Shown: one piece after another, positions 23,801 through 37,200 of the stretch
Layout: every line of letters begins with the position of its first letter
How positions within the stretch are numbered: position 1 is the first letter of the stretch
NCBI GenBank assembly: GCA_022747635.1
Contig: JAKTNV010000061.1
Span: 744,001-808,000 of the forward strand
Source of the DNA: Hetaerina americana
Lineage: Eukaryota; Arthropoda; Insecta; Odonata; Calopterygidae
Reading direction: 5' to 3'
Length of the DNA stretch: 64,000 nucleotides
Notes under the pieces: generated by a model
What the model was told of the DNA's origin: nothing
Seen by the model: the letters and a program-made list of their open reading frames with translations, nothing else
Database searches by the model: none
Program-made: the position numbers and the translations under genes

Positions 23801-26800
23801 ATTAGCTGGAGGTGACCTTGCAGTAGTTGATACGGTAAAATACCTAGGTGCCACATTCACTAAAGACTTAACTTGGGGGACTCACATACGTAAAGTCTGC
23901 GGTCAAGCAAATAAAAAATTGGGATTCATTAGACGCATTGTCGGCAAAAGTGACTCGAAGGTCAAGGAACGTTGTTACCACGCTCTTGTAAGGCCTCATT
24001 TAGAATACGCATGCAGCGTGTGGGACCCGAGTGAAAAAGGCCTCATTCGGGAAATAGAGAAGGTTCAACGCCGGGCAGCCCGTTTTGTAAAAAATTCCTA
24101 CGATAAAACACAAAGCGTTACCGAAATGCTCATGGATTTGGGGTGGGAATCATTAGAAGAGAGACGATTCAATGCAAGACTGAAATTATTAAATAAATTT
24201 AGATCCGCTTGTTTCAGCACCGAGGTCTCGCAAATTATTCGTACTCCTACATACATTGGTCGCTTGGATCATGCATATAAAATTCGGGAAATAGATGCCA
24301 GGACTAGCCGACTCAAGGACTCCTTCTTCCCACGGACAATACGGGATAGCAACTGTAGGGTTATAGATAGTAAAAATTCCACTTGCCACCCTCAGTGTCT
24401 AAAAAATAATTAGTTCTACTTAAATGCATGCTCCTCCACTAACCTTATGTGTTTTGTTATAATAACCCATTCTTTCCGCATGACATCATTCGTGTTCTGT
24501 TCATCTGTTTTTAAGTTTCCCTTTCAGTCCCTCTTCCCTCCCGGCGGGGGGAAATTCCTGCTACCTGCAACGTTGGGTCGAATTCCCTTCCTTTTACTGT
24601 CTCTTTGGGGGGTTGAGTGTTTTGTGGTGCATTTTCATGTGGTAGTGATGTTTCAATTTCTTGCTTGTTGTGTCCTGGCTTCCGTGTTGTAGGATGGCTT
24701 TCGCGCTACATCATGGGATGCAGTTTTTTTTAGTTGTTTTGCGGTATAACTGTTTGCATGTGTATTGGATGAAGGGATTTTTGCATGAGTGTGTGCGCTG
24801 CTGTGGGTGTAATGTTTTTTTTGCATGTGGTATTTTTCCTTTTTACGGTTGGTTACCTAACACCCCCCGCCACACGCCCTTGCGGCGGCTTGCGGGGTAT
24901 TACGTAGATGTAGATGTAGATGTATCTTGAATGTATAGAATTCTTTCATAAGTCAGTGGCTAACTCTGATAGTTTCAGCAAAATGAATCAAAGATATTTT
25001 GCAAATACTCTACCTATCAAGGTTTTAGGCAGTCTCTAATAACTGTAATCTATGGTTTATCAAGCAGCAGGGCTCAACTTCAGTATTCAGAGATCCCCTG
25101 CTCAGTACGTTCACACTGGATACCAAACTGTCATTTCATTTGGATCAAGGAACACTCAAAGACATGCCCAAATCTCCTCCTGCAAAAATTCAACTCCAAT
25201 GTCCAAACATAGAAAGACAAATTCCTTTCAACTCAACTCAAAGAACATTTTATCATTCTTCAGCCAATTCAGTATTAGGTGCTACAGAATCCTGGTGTAT
25301 GATCTTTCATTTAACCAAAACTCTTCACTACAAATATTGCTGTGAATATAATCACATTGTTCCTTAGAAGTACAGCACAAAAAATGTAAGAACTGGATCT
25401 AGCTGTTCAAAAAAACTATGACTATTGCTATTTATTTATTTTTACACTCAGGCATAGATGATATACTATGAAATAAAATGCATCTTAATAACTCTGGCAA
25501 GATGCTTTCAATTTGGGATCACTCCACATAAATCTGGAGGAAGCTACAGTGTGCTCCTTCTTATTTGACAATGAATATTGAAATTAGCAAACCTGCTCAA
25601 TTTTGGTGATTTCTGTCTCAATGCCTGCAGCAGCTGAATCATGTAGCCTCTTCTTTCTGTCATATTCAATCTTCATGTCTTGAAATTGTTCTCTGCACTG
25701 GCGAAGTTCTGGAATTGAAAAAATCCCTCAAATGGATACCTTTCTTTTGTGTCATGGGTTTTCATACAGAATAAGACATTGAAGATAACAGGAAGATACC
25801 ATTAACAGAGCAATTGTTGGATTTTTTTTATATTATTACTAAAACATTAAGGTATCATAGCCTGAAGTACCTACTTTCAAATTGTTAAACAAACTTGTTT
25901 TAAATCAATAATTTAGTAAGAATAGCACAATGTGCCATTGTATAATTAAATTAAATGCCCACAAGGCTGCTTATGTTATTGAAACTTTTAAACAAAATTA
26001 TAGGTCTGTATATACAAAATCTCTTTCATAGCCAACTCTCTCATTAAATTATCTTTTTCTACTCCATTAACAGTAATTACCACATTTAGATTAGGTTTCT
26101 TATTTGGGCATCCTGACTCAGTAAAATGAATTGTATTAAGAAAAATAATGGATTTGCCACCAACAGGGTATGTTTAATAATGTATGCATCCATAGATTTT
26201 CTATGCATTATGAAGTACAGATTATGGGAATAAATTGTAAATGTTAAGCATTTTCAGAATGCTATACCACTGATAGTGGGTTGCCATAGCCCAGGGGTAG
26301 ACTTTTGACCCAAGGACCCAGGTTTAATTCCCAGGCAAGCCTCTCTGGGCACCTGCAGCTCGACTCAAGCCATGTGATTTTTTAGGTGCCAGATCTTCCT
26401 AGGAAACCATAACTGGCACAGGGAAAGAAACTGGGTCCCCTACCCTGATGTGTGAAGTTCACACCCTTTATATGGCTTAGTACTGGGTGAACTCTACCAT
26501 CACCTATCAAACAGACCTTCAGGTCGATTACTGTGTTTATGGTTTTTAAACCACTGATAAAAGATGAGAGAGCCAATGATTGCAATAGGTAGCAAAAGCT
26601 GAAAGGGGAGAATGCTGTTTGAGAATGCGTAGTAGTAGTTTTTATGGTAGGCGGCCGACGGCTAAAGTTATTTGCGCCATTAGGGATGGGCAGGAAAGGA
26701 TGAAGGGTGGAGAGAAACCCAGCATCGGCATTAGCCTACTTCTTGTTGAAAGGCACCAAGGGGTCTGCAGTTTAACGTCCCATCTGACGGATGTCATACT

Positions 26801-29800
26801 CACTCAAAGTGCTCTCCACAAAGCACCTCAAGTAGGGATCAGGATACTACATGTGTGTCATTCATTCTGTTTCAGTATAAAAAGAGATGTTTCAGGTGTG
26901 ATATGGTGGAATATCATGATTAATTAAAAATTGTAATTACATGATGATGATGTAGTCACATTGAAACTGGTCGTATTAAATTGCTGTGGAAAATTGCCAA
27001 TTTTTAATTGTTTCAGTATGTTTCTATATTGAACAAACCATGGAATTTGGTGCTACTTACTAAATTCATTTGATTTTTAGATTAACATCATGATACTGAA
27101 GGAAATAAAAATGGCCTATAAAATTCCACTTTTAAAAATCACCTTGATTTCAACCCATTTTGTCTCAGGAAGTTTAAATGTGCTGTCTTTCTGATGTGAT
27201 TATTTTTTTAAGTGGCAAATTATCTAGTTTTTTTCTGCAAAATAATGATTTCCACAACAACAATTCTGATACAGTGAGCATATTTCTGAGCTTTGTTATC
27301 CTCAGCTAAAAAAAATAAGAAAATAATAAGAAGGGAATGAATTCAGAAGTAAATTCCCTCTGAGTGAGTGCTTAAAAAGAAGATAATAGGAGAAATTTTT
27401 CCAAACAAGAACATTTATTACAATGGATAAAAAATAAGGGCTTAAGCAGGGAAGAACCATTCTACTCATTAACTCTAATAGTTGGCAATATGGGACATTT
27501 TTGTTTATATTTCTACATATAATGTAATCCACAGTCATACCTTTATGAAGTGCGGCAATATTAGCTGGGCTTGTTTCATTTGAATTCATACCCCTCTGGT
27601 CCGTATCTGGTTCCTCCAACAACTAATAACAACCATTAAAAAATTAATCCGAAATTAAAAATACTTCAATGGAATAAATGGCTTAGCACAAAATATCAAA
27701 CAAATCTACTCTGACCGTCATGGCTTAATCTGCATCCTCACTTACCCTTGACCCTGATTTATTTGCAAGTCGCAGTTTTACCTTTTTTACTTCACTTGCT
27801 GCACATACTAATTTAATTAATTAATTCATAAATATATTGTTTTGTTTGTATGGAACAAAATATTGTCAGAGCCTTTTTATACCATAATTATGCCTTAAAC
27901 CATTAAAAGAAAGAGCACGGATAGTCATAAAAGCTTGTTTCTCAAATTGAGAAAACAATACTTTGCAAGAATTTTATATCAACAGAGATAAGTGTGCACT
28001 TTCTACTCAAATTATTTTTAACATTTATGTTTACAATCAGGGACTTTCCCTTAGGGTCTTCACTCCATGCCATTCCAAAACTGTCAAATTATTCAAAGTA
28101 CTGCAGTAAATGCCATGACAGTTACTTCTACGGAATCATCCACTGATATGCGCTGAAATGAGGAATTTGACAGTATGAAAATCTTCCACCTTGAATGAGA
28201 TTCAAATTTTATTTCTCAATGCTCTCAATATTTCTCAATGCCAAGGGCTTTAGCCAGTCTAGCTACCAGAGTGGCCTCTGACGCTGTGAATATCTAGGGG
28301 CTTCAAGGGAACTGGGTTTGACTCCTGGTCAAGGCAAATGATATTTGCACTGCGAAATTCTCGCATTCTATTCATGTGAGTAAATCTATTAAATACCTCA
28401 GAGTGGTCAACTATCACAGATTTATTTCATCCCTATTGTTTGAGACTTTTCATAATTAGCAATTAAAACAATAATAATGAATATGTACTAAAAAAGAAAA
28501 TGATCAATATTCTTACTATATATTGGCTCTTCATAAAATCAGATTTTAATAGTGTGCATACCTATGTCAATTCCTTGAATTTCTATCAGTCAGATTATTT
28601 TTCATTTAATGGTACTCTTTATTATTTTTTGATTTTTTAATACCCAATACATTTTGCTTCAATTTAATTGCTAATAGGTTTGGTTGCTTGCATAATAGGA
28701 GTAATAAAAGAAAATAACAAATATGAATAAAATATTTCGTTCAACATAGAGATTGGTGCTAAGTTACTCTGGTCGTATTCAGTTCAAGCTAACATTCGAC
28801 TTTATTTCAAACAATTGTTAATAGCAGTGCTTACCATATTAACTGTGGTTAAAAACCAAGCACCACCTAAGCTCTAACTAGCATCTTAAATACAATTCAT
28901 ATTTAAGTTTTTACTAGTCTTTTCTTCATCGCTTTGTTTAAGATGCCTATCATCAACTCCTGTCTCTTTCTAACAGCATCTTCACTTCAAAAATTTTTCT
29001 TTAACATCTATACAACTTTACCAATTTTCTTCAGAAAGACTTCCAAACTAGGTTCAATATTCCCCTGTTTTAGTCTCTTTCCCTCAACTTTGAGCAACTC
29101 AATACTTTTGCTTCCTTATGCTCCTCATTCCATGCCTATCACACTGATTTTGCAATGTGCCAAGTAATGATCGTAACCCTTTTGTTGACGGACAAACTAA
29201 TGTTTGATTACAGCAAATCTAACCAATTTAAAGAGCCCCCATATGATTTCATTCCAGCCCTTCCCAAGTCCCCATTACTATTTCCTTCTCATATACAAGT
29301 ATATTGAAAAAACAAGTGATAATAATCATCCCTGTCTCATTCCCCTGTCTGTCTTGACTCAATATGAACAAGGAGCTATTTAAGATTTTCCATTCCATTA
29401 AAACATTTTCATTTCATGATTACATATGATTTTGAGAACAGATACTGTAGCAGTAACTTATTATGGGTAATCAGTTATAGGGTAAGTTGAAAGTACACCT
29501 AACTGGAGGAGTCAATACCTCTCACAAGCAATTCAACTAAATCTAAAATGAAAACATGGTTGCTCATCAGGCTCTTATAATTCAAATAAAAGCTAACGCA
29601 GGCACAGATGTCTCCTTGGCATAGAGATGCTTTGAAATGAGTAAATAAATTAGTTTGCAAAGAGAAGGATCACAAGAACCAAGGATGGATGAAACAACCT
29701 GCGGTTCAGCATCTCCTTAAGGGATATGAGTAGCTCTATTAGTGATAATAAGATAAAGGGATCTTTACCATGCTGCTGCTTATTTCTTGTTCCTGAGCCA

Positions 29801-30868
29801 CAAGGACCTCATGGGTGCGCACCAAAACACCCAGCTCAGCCTTGAGGGTTGCCAAGTCAGCTCGCCTCTGCTTGCTGTAAGCACTGCGGGCATTGTGGCT
29901 AGCCATGTACTCTACAAGTGCTTCCCCCTCTGGCAGGAACTCACTAGAGCCTAGAGCCACAATGCTCCCCTTTGCTTCCTTCCAAATCAAAGGGAAAGGG
30001 AAATTACACAACATAAAAGTGGTTATACAAAGTGAATAAAGTTATGAGACCTCTTCCTGTACTTATTACTGGTGCTAATAATTTTGATGGTCACATTTTT
30101 AGTGGCAAAGTTCTCCCCACTAACTTTTCCTAATAATATTTTAGGAAAAAGGGGGCTCTATTCAGATAAATAGAGTAGTTGCTTTGAATGATGCAAGAAC
30201 TTGAAATCGATAATAGTTATCACAATATTTTATGTAAAATTAGGGATACAAGATGAAAATTTAGCATCAATATATAAACTAAAGAGAAATCTAAGAATTA
30301 TTGAGATTTTTAGAACTATGACAGTTTGATGACTGAGTTTATCATAGAATATTGTAAGTACAATACTTAGGATTTTCATCCAAAATAATTAAAAACATAA
30401 TTTTCTTATTGACAAGAATCAATACCTTTTGCAAGGATCAAATATTTAAACTTAGATTCAAAAACTTTTAGCTTTTGATGAGTTTAACCTCTATCGGAGG
30501 GTTATATTTTGGATAAATACTATATAAAAACAAAAATCAAAATGAAATTGGTTCATTATGAATGAAATGTTTTAGAAAATCTGAAATGCTACTCTAACTG
30601 GCTGAGTGCAAGGCTATTTACAAAATCCAGAAAAGTTTATTCAAATTTGACAATTTTTATCAAAACCACTTGAGATGACAACCAATTAACATAATACATC
30701 AGGTAAAAATTGAACAGCTAGGTACAAAGATGATATAGAAGTAATACTGTATTTTCCCATCGATAACGTGCACTCAGAACTTTGTAGTTATCATGAATTT
30801 GTATAGATACCACGTGCCCAGGACTTCATAGTTATCTTGAATGTGCAGAGATACCGCACATCTGTGTG

Positions 30869-30944
<76 letters not shown>

Positions 30945-30978
30945 TATATATATGCATATATATATATATATGCATATA

Positions 30979-31042
<64 letters not shown>

Positions 31043-31076
31043 TATATATATGCATATATATATATATATGCATATA

Positions 31077-31120
<44 letters not shown>

Positions 31121-31194
31121 TATATATATGCATATATATATATATGCATATATATATATATATATACCTATATATATGCATATATATATATATA

Positions 31195-31238
<44 letters not shown>

Positions 31239-34200
31239 TGTCTATGCTTGGATTTTTTCAATTTTTATTACATAACGCGCATCATCATTTTTTCGATCAT
31301 CTGAACATTTTTGTACAAATAACGAGCATGCTATTGATGGGAAAATACAGTAATTATAATATATTTAATTCATTTTGACAAACAGTACCACCATATTAGG
31401 TGTCATCAAGAAAAATAGAGTAATAAAAAAAATCATCAATAGAATAAAGCAAATTTACAAGTAACCAGGTATATCCTAGTTTTGAAATTCTGGATGCAAT
31501 CCAATTTCAACTGAGTTGTAAGCCAGTAATACAAATTGAATTTTCACATTACAAAATGAGTCAAGAGTTGAAGTCAGTCTACAATATCTAGTATAGTATA
31601 AAATAGAAATTTCTGCACTGCCCCTAATGGCATAATTATAAATATCATACCTAAATAGGTAAGTTTCAAGATTAATTTTCACATAAACCAGAGCCTTAAA
31701 GACAGATAAACTAAATACAGACATGATTCCATCACAAATGAAAAAATCCTCACTAGAATCATGGAGTGGAATATTAATATGAGAAAGAAGAGCTCTCTTT
31801 TGTAGTTGCAGGATTAGTTTAACTTGTGGGGAAAGACCCCATAACTCAATACTCTAATTCAAGTGACAAGGAAAGAAGACATGGTAAGGTGTTGAACGAA
31901 TCTCATTTGGAATGAGAAATTCAAGCTTTCTTAGGAAATAAACAGTTTAGCTCAGTTTAGGAGAGATGTGGCTCTCCCAATTTAGTGTTGTATCAATATT
32001 AATTCCTGGTATTTCAGCAGTGTCAAGTTATTTTTGCTTCAAGACTACATACAATGACTGCTGAATTTTTTTCAGCTTGTAAATGATTAATATGAAACCA
32101 TTCCTTAACCCATCTGTGGGTATCAGTAGATGGTGATATCTCATCCTCCAGATTTGTACATGTTCATTCAAAAGCTGTGTCATTAAGATAATATGAGTTA
32201 ATCATGATGATGAACAATATTGGGTCAATTGGAACAATATGGGTGTAAGGCAAGCAGCAGGCAACAAATATACATTTTCATACCCTTATTTCTTCCTCGA
32301 GGGACTCCACTTCCTTGCGAGCTTCAGCCAAACTTTCAATTGCCTCATTTTTCTTCTTAGCCATTAAGGCAGCTTGCTGCCGGAATGGTGCAAGTTGTTC
32401 GTCTACCTCATCATTATCTGATTTATATATTTGTTGTGGCTTTGCTAGCTTTGATATCTCTTTGGTAAGTTCATTTAGCTGCCAAAAGAAAGAAAAATTA
32501 ATCTCTCCAGAGCATGGAATGGAATGAAAACTGTCATAGAAAACCTGAATCTTCAGGATTAAAATTATCTAATATAAAGACTTGAAGGAAATAGAAAAGT
32601 TTATATAGAAGTCTGGCCCCCAAATCACGGGCACTTGGCCCAGGCAAGTAACATATCTGCATAAGGGTTTAGTCAAATGACAGTATTCTTATAATAATAA
32701 TAATAATAATACATTTTATTTGTCCAGCAATCAAGTAGCTACAAATGTTACACTTGATATAAGACACGTCAGGGGAAAGCGACAAAATACATTTGTGGAT
32801 ACAAGACATATCAGGCATTATACAGAAATTCAGCAATTGAATAAAACATTTTTAATTTTAAGAACCTGAGTAGATTGACTTTAAATGCAGCCACACTTTT
32901 ATGGGCCTTAATCTCAGCTGGGAGTTTATCATAAAGTTGAAGGCCCATAAAATTTGGGCCAGCACCTGCAATTTTTGTATGCACATATAAAACGTGCAGC
33001 TGCTCATTCTGCCTTGTAGAATATTTGTGGATATCACAATTTTTCACATACTCAGATAGATTTCTTTTTGTATGTAGTGCTACATGAAAAATATAAATGC
33101 ATGGCACTGGCAATACATCCAATTTTTTAAACAGGGGACGGCAAGGGGCATTGTGTTTTGCAAAACTCATTAGCCAAATGGCTCTTTTATGGACCCTGAA
33201 AATAGCCAAGGCCTTAGATGATGAACCCCAGTAAAGGATACTATAGGCTATGTGAGAATTAAATTCACCATAGTATAGTGCACAGAGAACAGCCACTGAA
33301 ACTGTGGATCTAATGGACCTTATTAAAAAGCAGGCCGAGCTTAACTTACTGGTTAAAGTACTTATGTGTTCATCCCAAGAAATTTGAGAATTGATGTGGA
33401 AACCCAAAAATTTGGTAATTTGTACCTGTGGGATCACCTTCCCATCAACTTCAATAGAAAGTACTTTGCTTGCTTTAGCATTCTTAAGAGCAACCTTTAG
33501 TCATGTCTCAACCAAACACATGAGCATGAAAGAATGGAAAATCAATACACAACAGGACCAAATATTAATTTTAAACATTTTCTATTTTAAGTTCTAACTC
33601 ACTGTAGGAGAAATGAAATTGAAGTAACAAGTCTTATTTAATGAGTAAATATGGACCATTACATCCTTTTTTAAAATAAGTCAGATAAAAAAACAACCAA
33701 GTTCAAGGAGGGACATGAAACCTTGACGCTTGAGTTGGCAGTCGAGTTCATAAATAACCAGTCTCACCCAGCTGCAGAATGGGAATTATCTGGTTGGGTT
33801 ATCCTAGGAAAAATATGCCATTGGCTTAAGGAAATATTTGTTTCATTAACACAAAAAAATTAAACAATTCTTCTTATGAAGAAAGTCTCAGAGAAAATTT
33901 GAAATCTACGAATTGCAGATAGTGGATTAACCTTTAGATCTAATGATTAGCTATAAGAAATTCAATTATACTCAGTGAATTAGCAAGGATAACTAATCCC
34001 AAAGGGTGTAGACATATATTCCTTGGAAGGAGAGCTTTGAAAATAATACAATATTCCTAAAATGAAATTAACGGATGCCATCAATCGATTGGGCATTAAT
34101 ATTCCACAGGATCAATCTTCTTCAAACAAAGAAAAATGAAAACCAAAATGGTCAGAAACTTTTCCCTTCCAGGGCAGTCAAAATTTGCATTATAACTATA

Positions 34201-37200
34201 AAGTTACCATTCATAAGGTAACAGACATCCTTTACATTAATACCCAGATGAGCATGTATGTTTAAAGTTGAATAAATTAAATTGGCAACCAGGATTATGC
34301 TACTGGCCTTGATGTACACAAGAGGCCAAACAATCCGGGAGTTTGGAGTGAAGCGCCTACAAGCCTTATGCTGCCAATGCACATCTCTGATTGAATTTCT
34401 TCATGACCAATACCACATTACCCTTGAATCTTACAATCGGTGGCTCACATAAATGGTAGTAGTAGTTTTGAGGGGAGGCGACCGACAGCTAAGGTCATTT
34501 GCGCCATAGGGGATGGACAGGAAAGGATGAAGGGTGGAGAGAAACCCGGCGTCGGCATTAGCCTACTCTTTACGAAAGGCGCCAAGGGGTCCGCAGTTTA
34601 ACGTCCCATCCGACGGACGGCGTACTCACTCAAAGTGCCCTCCACAAAGCACCTCAAGTAGGGATCGAGATACCTCTGAAAAATATTCAACACCGCCGGG
34701 ATTTGAACCCGCGCCCTCAGGGTGGGAAGCCAGTACGTTAGCCCCCGCACCATCTCGATCCCCCACATAAATGGTTTCATGAAGTAAAATATTCTGGATG
34801 TTACTTTTGTACAAACCATCAGATCTCTAATTAAGTGGGGACTACTCATGAGGACTTTGCAGTCAAGTTTTGTAAAAAACAGTTATGGATTTATGAATCT
34901 ACGATTAATAAAGACTCTTAAAAAATGTGAAGGTGAAAATGAAAATAATGGGCTGATGAACAACTGCGTCAATGAATTCTTTAGAAATTCAGGATAAGAG
35001 GAAGCCTTGGCAGCTTAACTAGCTGACATAATCAGCTAGCCATTGAGGGATCTGGTTTTGAGACCTGGCCTGGATGAATGATTTATGCAATGAAAAATTC
35101 CCATGTGTGTGAGCACATATGTCGGTGGCTTCCCTAAAGTTGGCATTCTGGCATTTCTTGCAGATTCATAGTAATTGCAAATAATGAGCTCGAAAATCAT
35201 ATGTGCATGGGGAAATAGGCCCTTGGCATCATTTGTAAGAGTAAGTGCCAAATGGGTAAAATAGCATTACAAAAATCAAAAAGATAATGACAGCCTTTAG
35301 CAAGGATTTAGCCAAATTCACTCAACCAAACGAAAACAAATACTTGATTTTATCGCATTCTCATAAATATATTGTCAGCAGTCAATGAAATTGTGAGTGA
35401 CACAGTTTCAGGCGTAACATGGTGAAAACCCTTCATGATGAAAGAAGGCACTTTGTTTTTCCACATAGAATTTTTTTTACTACGACCAATGTTTTGTCAC
35501 AGCATGACCTGAAAATTTTATGCTCTAATGAAACCTAGGTCATAACACAAAAATTCTATGTGGGAAAGTAAAGTGTCTTCTTTCATAATTCATCAAATTT
35601 GTGAGCATGCATTTCAATGCTTACTGTGGCTCGCAAGCTATCAATATCTCCTTTACTTGGAGGAGGTTCCATTGCAGCCACCTCCCGTAAAATCTCCACC
35701 TCTGTCTCCCTCTGCGACACCTCTGTTGGCAGCTTTTCCTTTGCCAAGTAAGAACTCAACCTTATTTCCTCCTCTAATCTTCTCAGTAGTCCTGACCAGT
35801 AAAAGAGTTTTTTTAAATGAACAATTATGGGCACATTAATAATTGGAGATGTTATCTGTGTTATGGGCGGTGTTGAAAAGAAAATCTCATCCAAAAATAT
35901 CACTACTTTAGCAATACAGTACGTTTTTAGTGGCATCTCACAAACTTCCCCATTTGCATATGTTTATAAGTGAGGGGAAATCATGATAAGTAATCTTCCA
36001 GGATCTAACTGGAAGCAAATTAAATCAGTTAGCTGGTAAACTCTCTCCATTCTAGATTTATCATTTCCACCACCTGCCCTTTCACTCTACCAACAAAGCG
36101 GTCCTTGTATCTCAGCTGTGGTCCTAAGCACTTTCTTGTCCTCAATTGTTGCTTCAAATAGTAATATTATCAAACTAGACTCATCAGATACTTTATAAGC
36201 ATTCTAGATATAGTAAATGTCCATCCAAAAGTGTATACATTTTCATTGTACCATTCAAGTCTGAATGCATAACGGAAACAGCAAAGGATATACAAAGGAG
36301 GACAAAAATATCATTATGAGAAACAAATTTGTATTTTTCCAAAGATTTATTAGGGTTACATTTAGAGTTACAATGATCTGTGTAAAAGTGCAAATACTTT
36401 TCACATAATGACGAACTTCCACTACATCTTGCCTAAATCTATTGAATTAAAACATCACTTTGCTTTTCCATATAAACTCATTTATCGCATGACCAGGCTT
36501 TGTTACAGACCTTAAGATGTTACTCTGCAATGAAACCTAGCATGTGAAAGCTAAAGCATTGCTTTTACTTTAGTATAATCATGAGTTTCACAAAGTAAAG
36601 CCTGAAACAATATCTTTTAGCAAAGTATGCACCAAGACAAAGACTGTATAATTTTAGAATATTCTTCTCAAATTGATATGATCTTATATGTAATAGCATT
36701 GGCACTGATTCCATTTAATACTTTTTGTGCATGGAGAAACAAATATTCTAATGCAAAATTTTTAATATAACTTTTCTGTTTATTTTCTAAGTTCTTGATC
36801 AGTAAGGATCAAGATAATAACTGCACTAGAACTCAAGAATGTGAAGGTGTCAATATTACCTTCGGCAGTAGCCCCGGCAGCTTCCTTGCGAGCATGGGCA
36901 AGCTCCCGCCGCAAGCGAGCCACAGACTCCTCAGCCCTTGCCAAGTTGATTGTTTGTTCTTCACTTTGTGCCATTAGCTCACCCTCATGGATACGTTCTA
37001 AGCGCAATGCCCGAATTGTAGAGAGCATCTGGTCCACACCAGAAACACCATCAACCTAAGGGTTGAGCAAAGAGTGAGATCACCCAAACTGTGTAGCAAC
37101 AGTTTGGGTGAACTAACACTGAAATAGAAGGTGGCAGTAAAATAGAAGTGAATGTGCTAATACTAACAGAGAATAATAGAAACACACAATAAATTTAGCA

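Noticed and set aside
24447..24930. 81- and 89-codon frames after the LINE ORF
   Set aside because: They lie in the LINE 3'UTR and the hexamer tail; no domain.
30774..31378. Several 100-170-codon Ile/Tyr-repeat frames on both strands
   Set aside because: They are translations of the AT dinucleotide array; every frame is open because the repeat contains no stop.
32811..33437. 208-codon frame as a host gene
   Set aside because: The FLGFHIN...SWDEH layout and the (TTA)n tail identify it as the end of a LINE.
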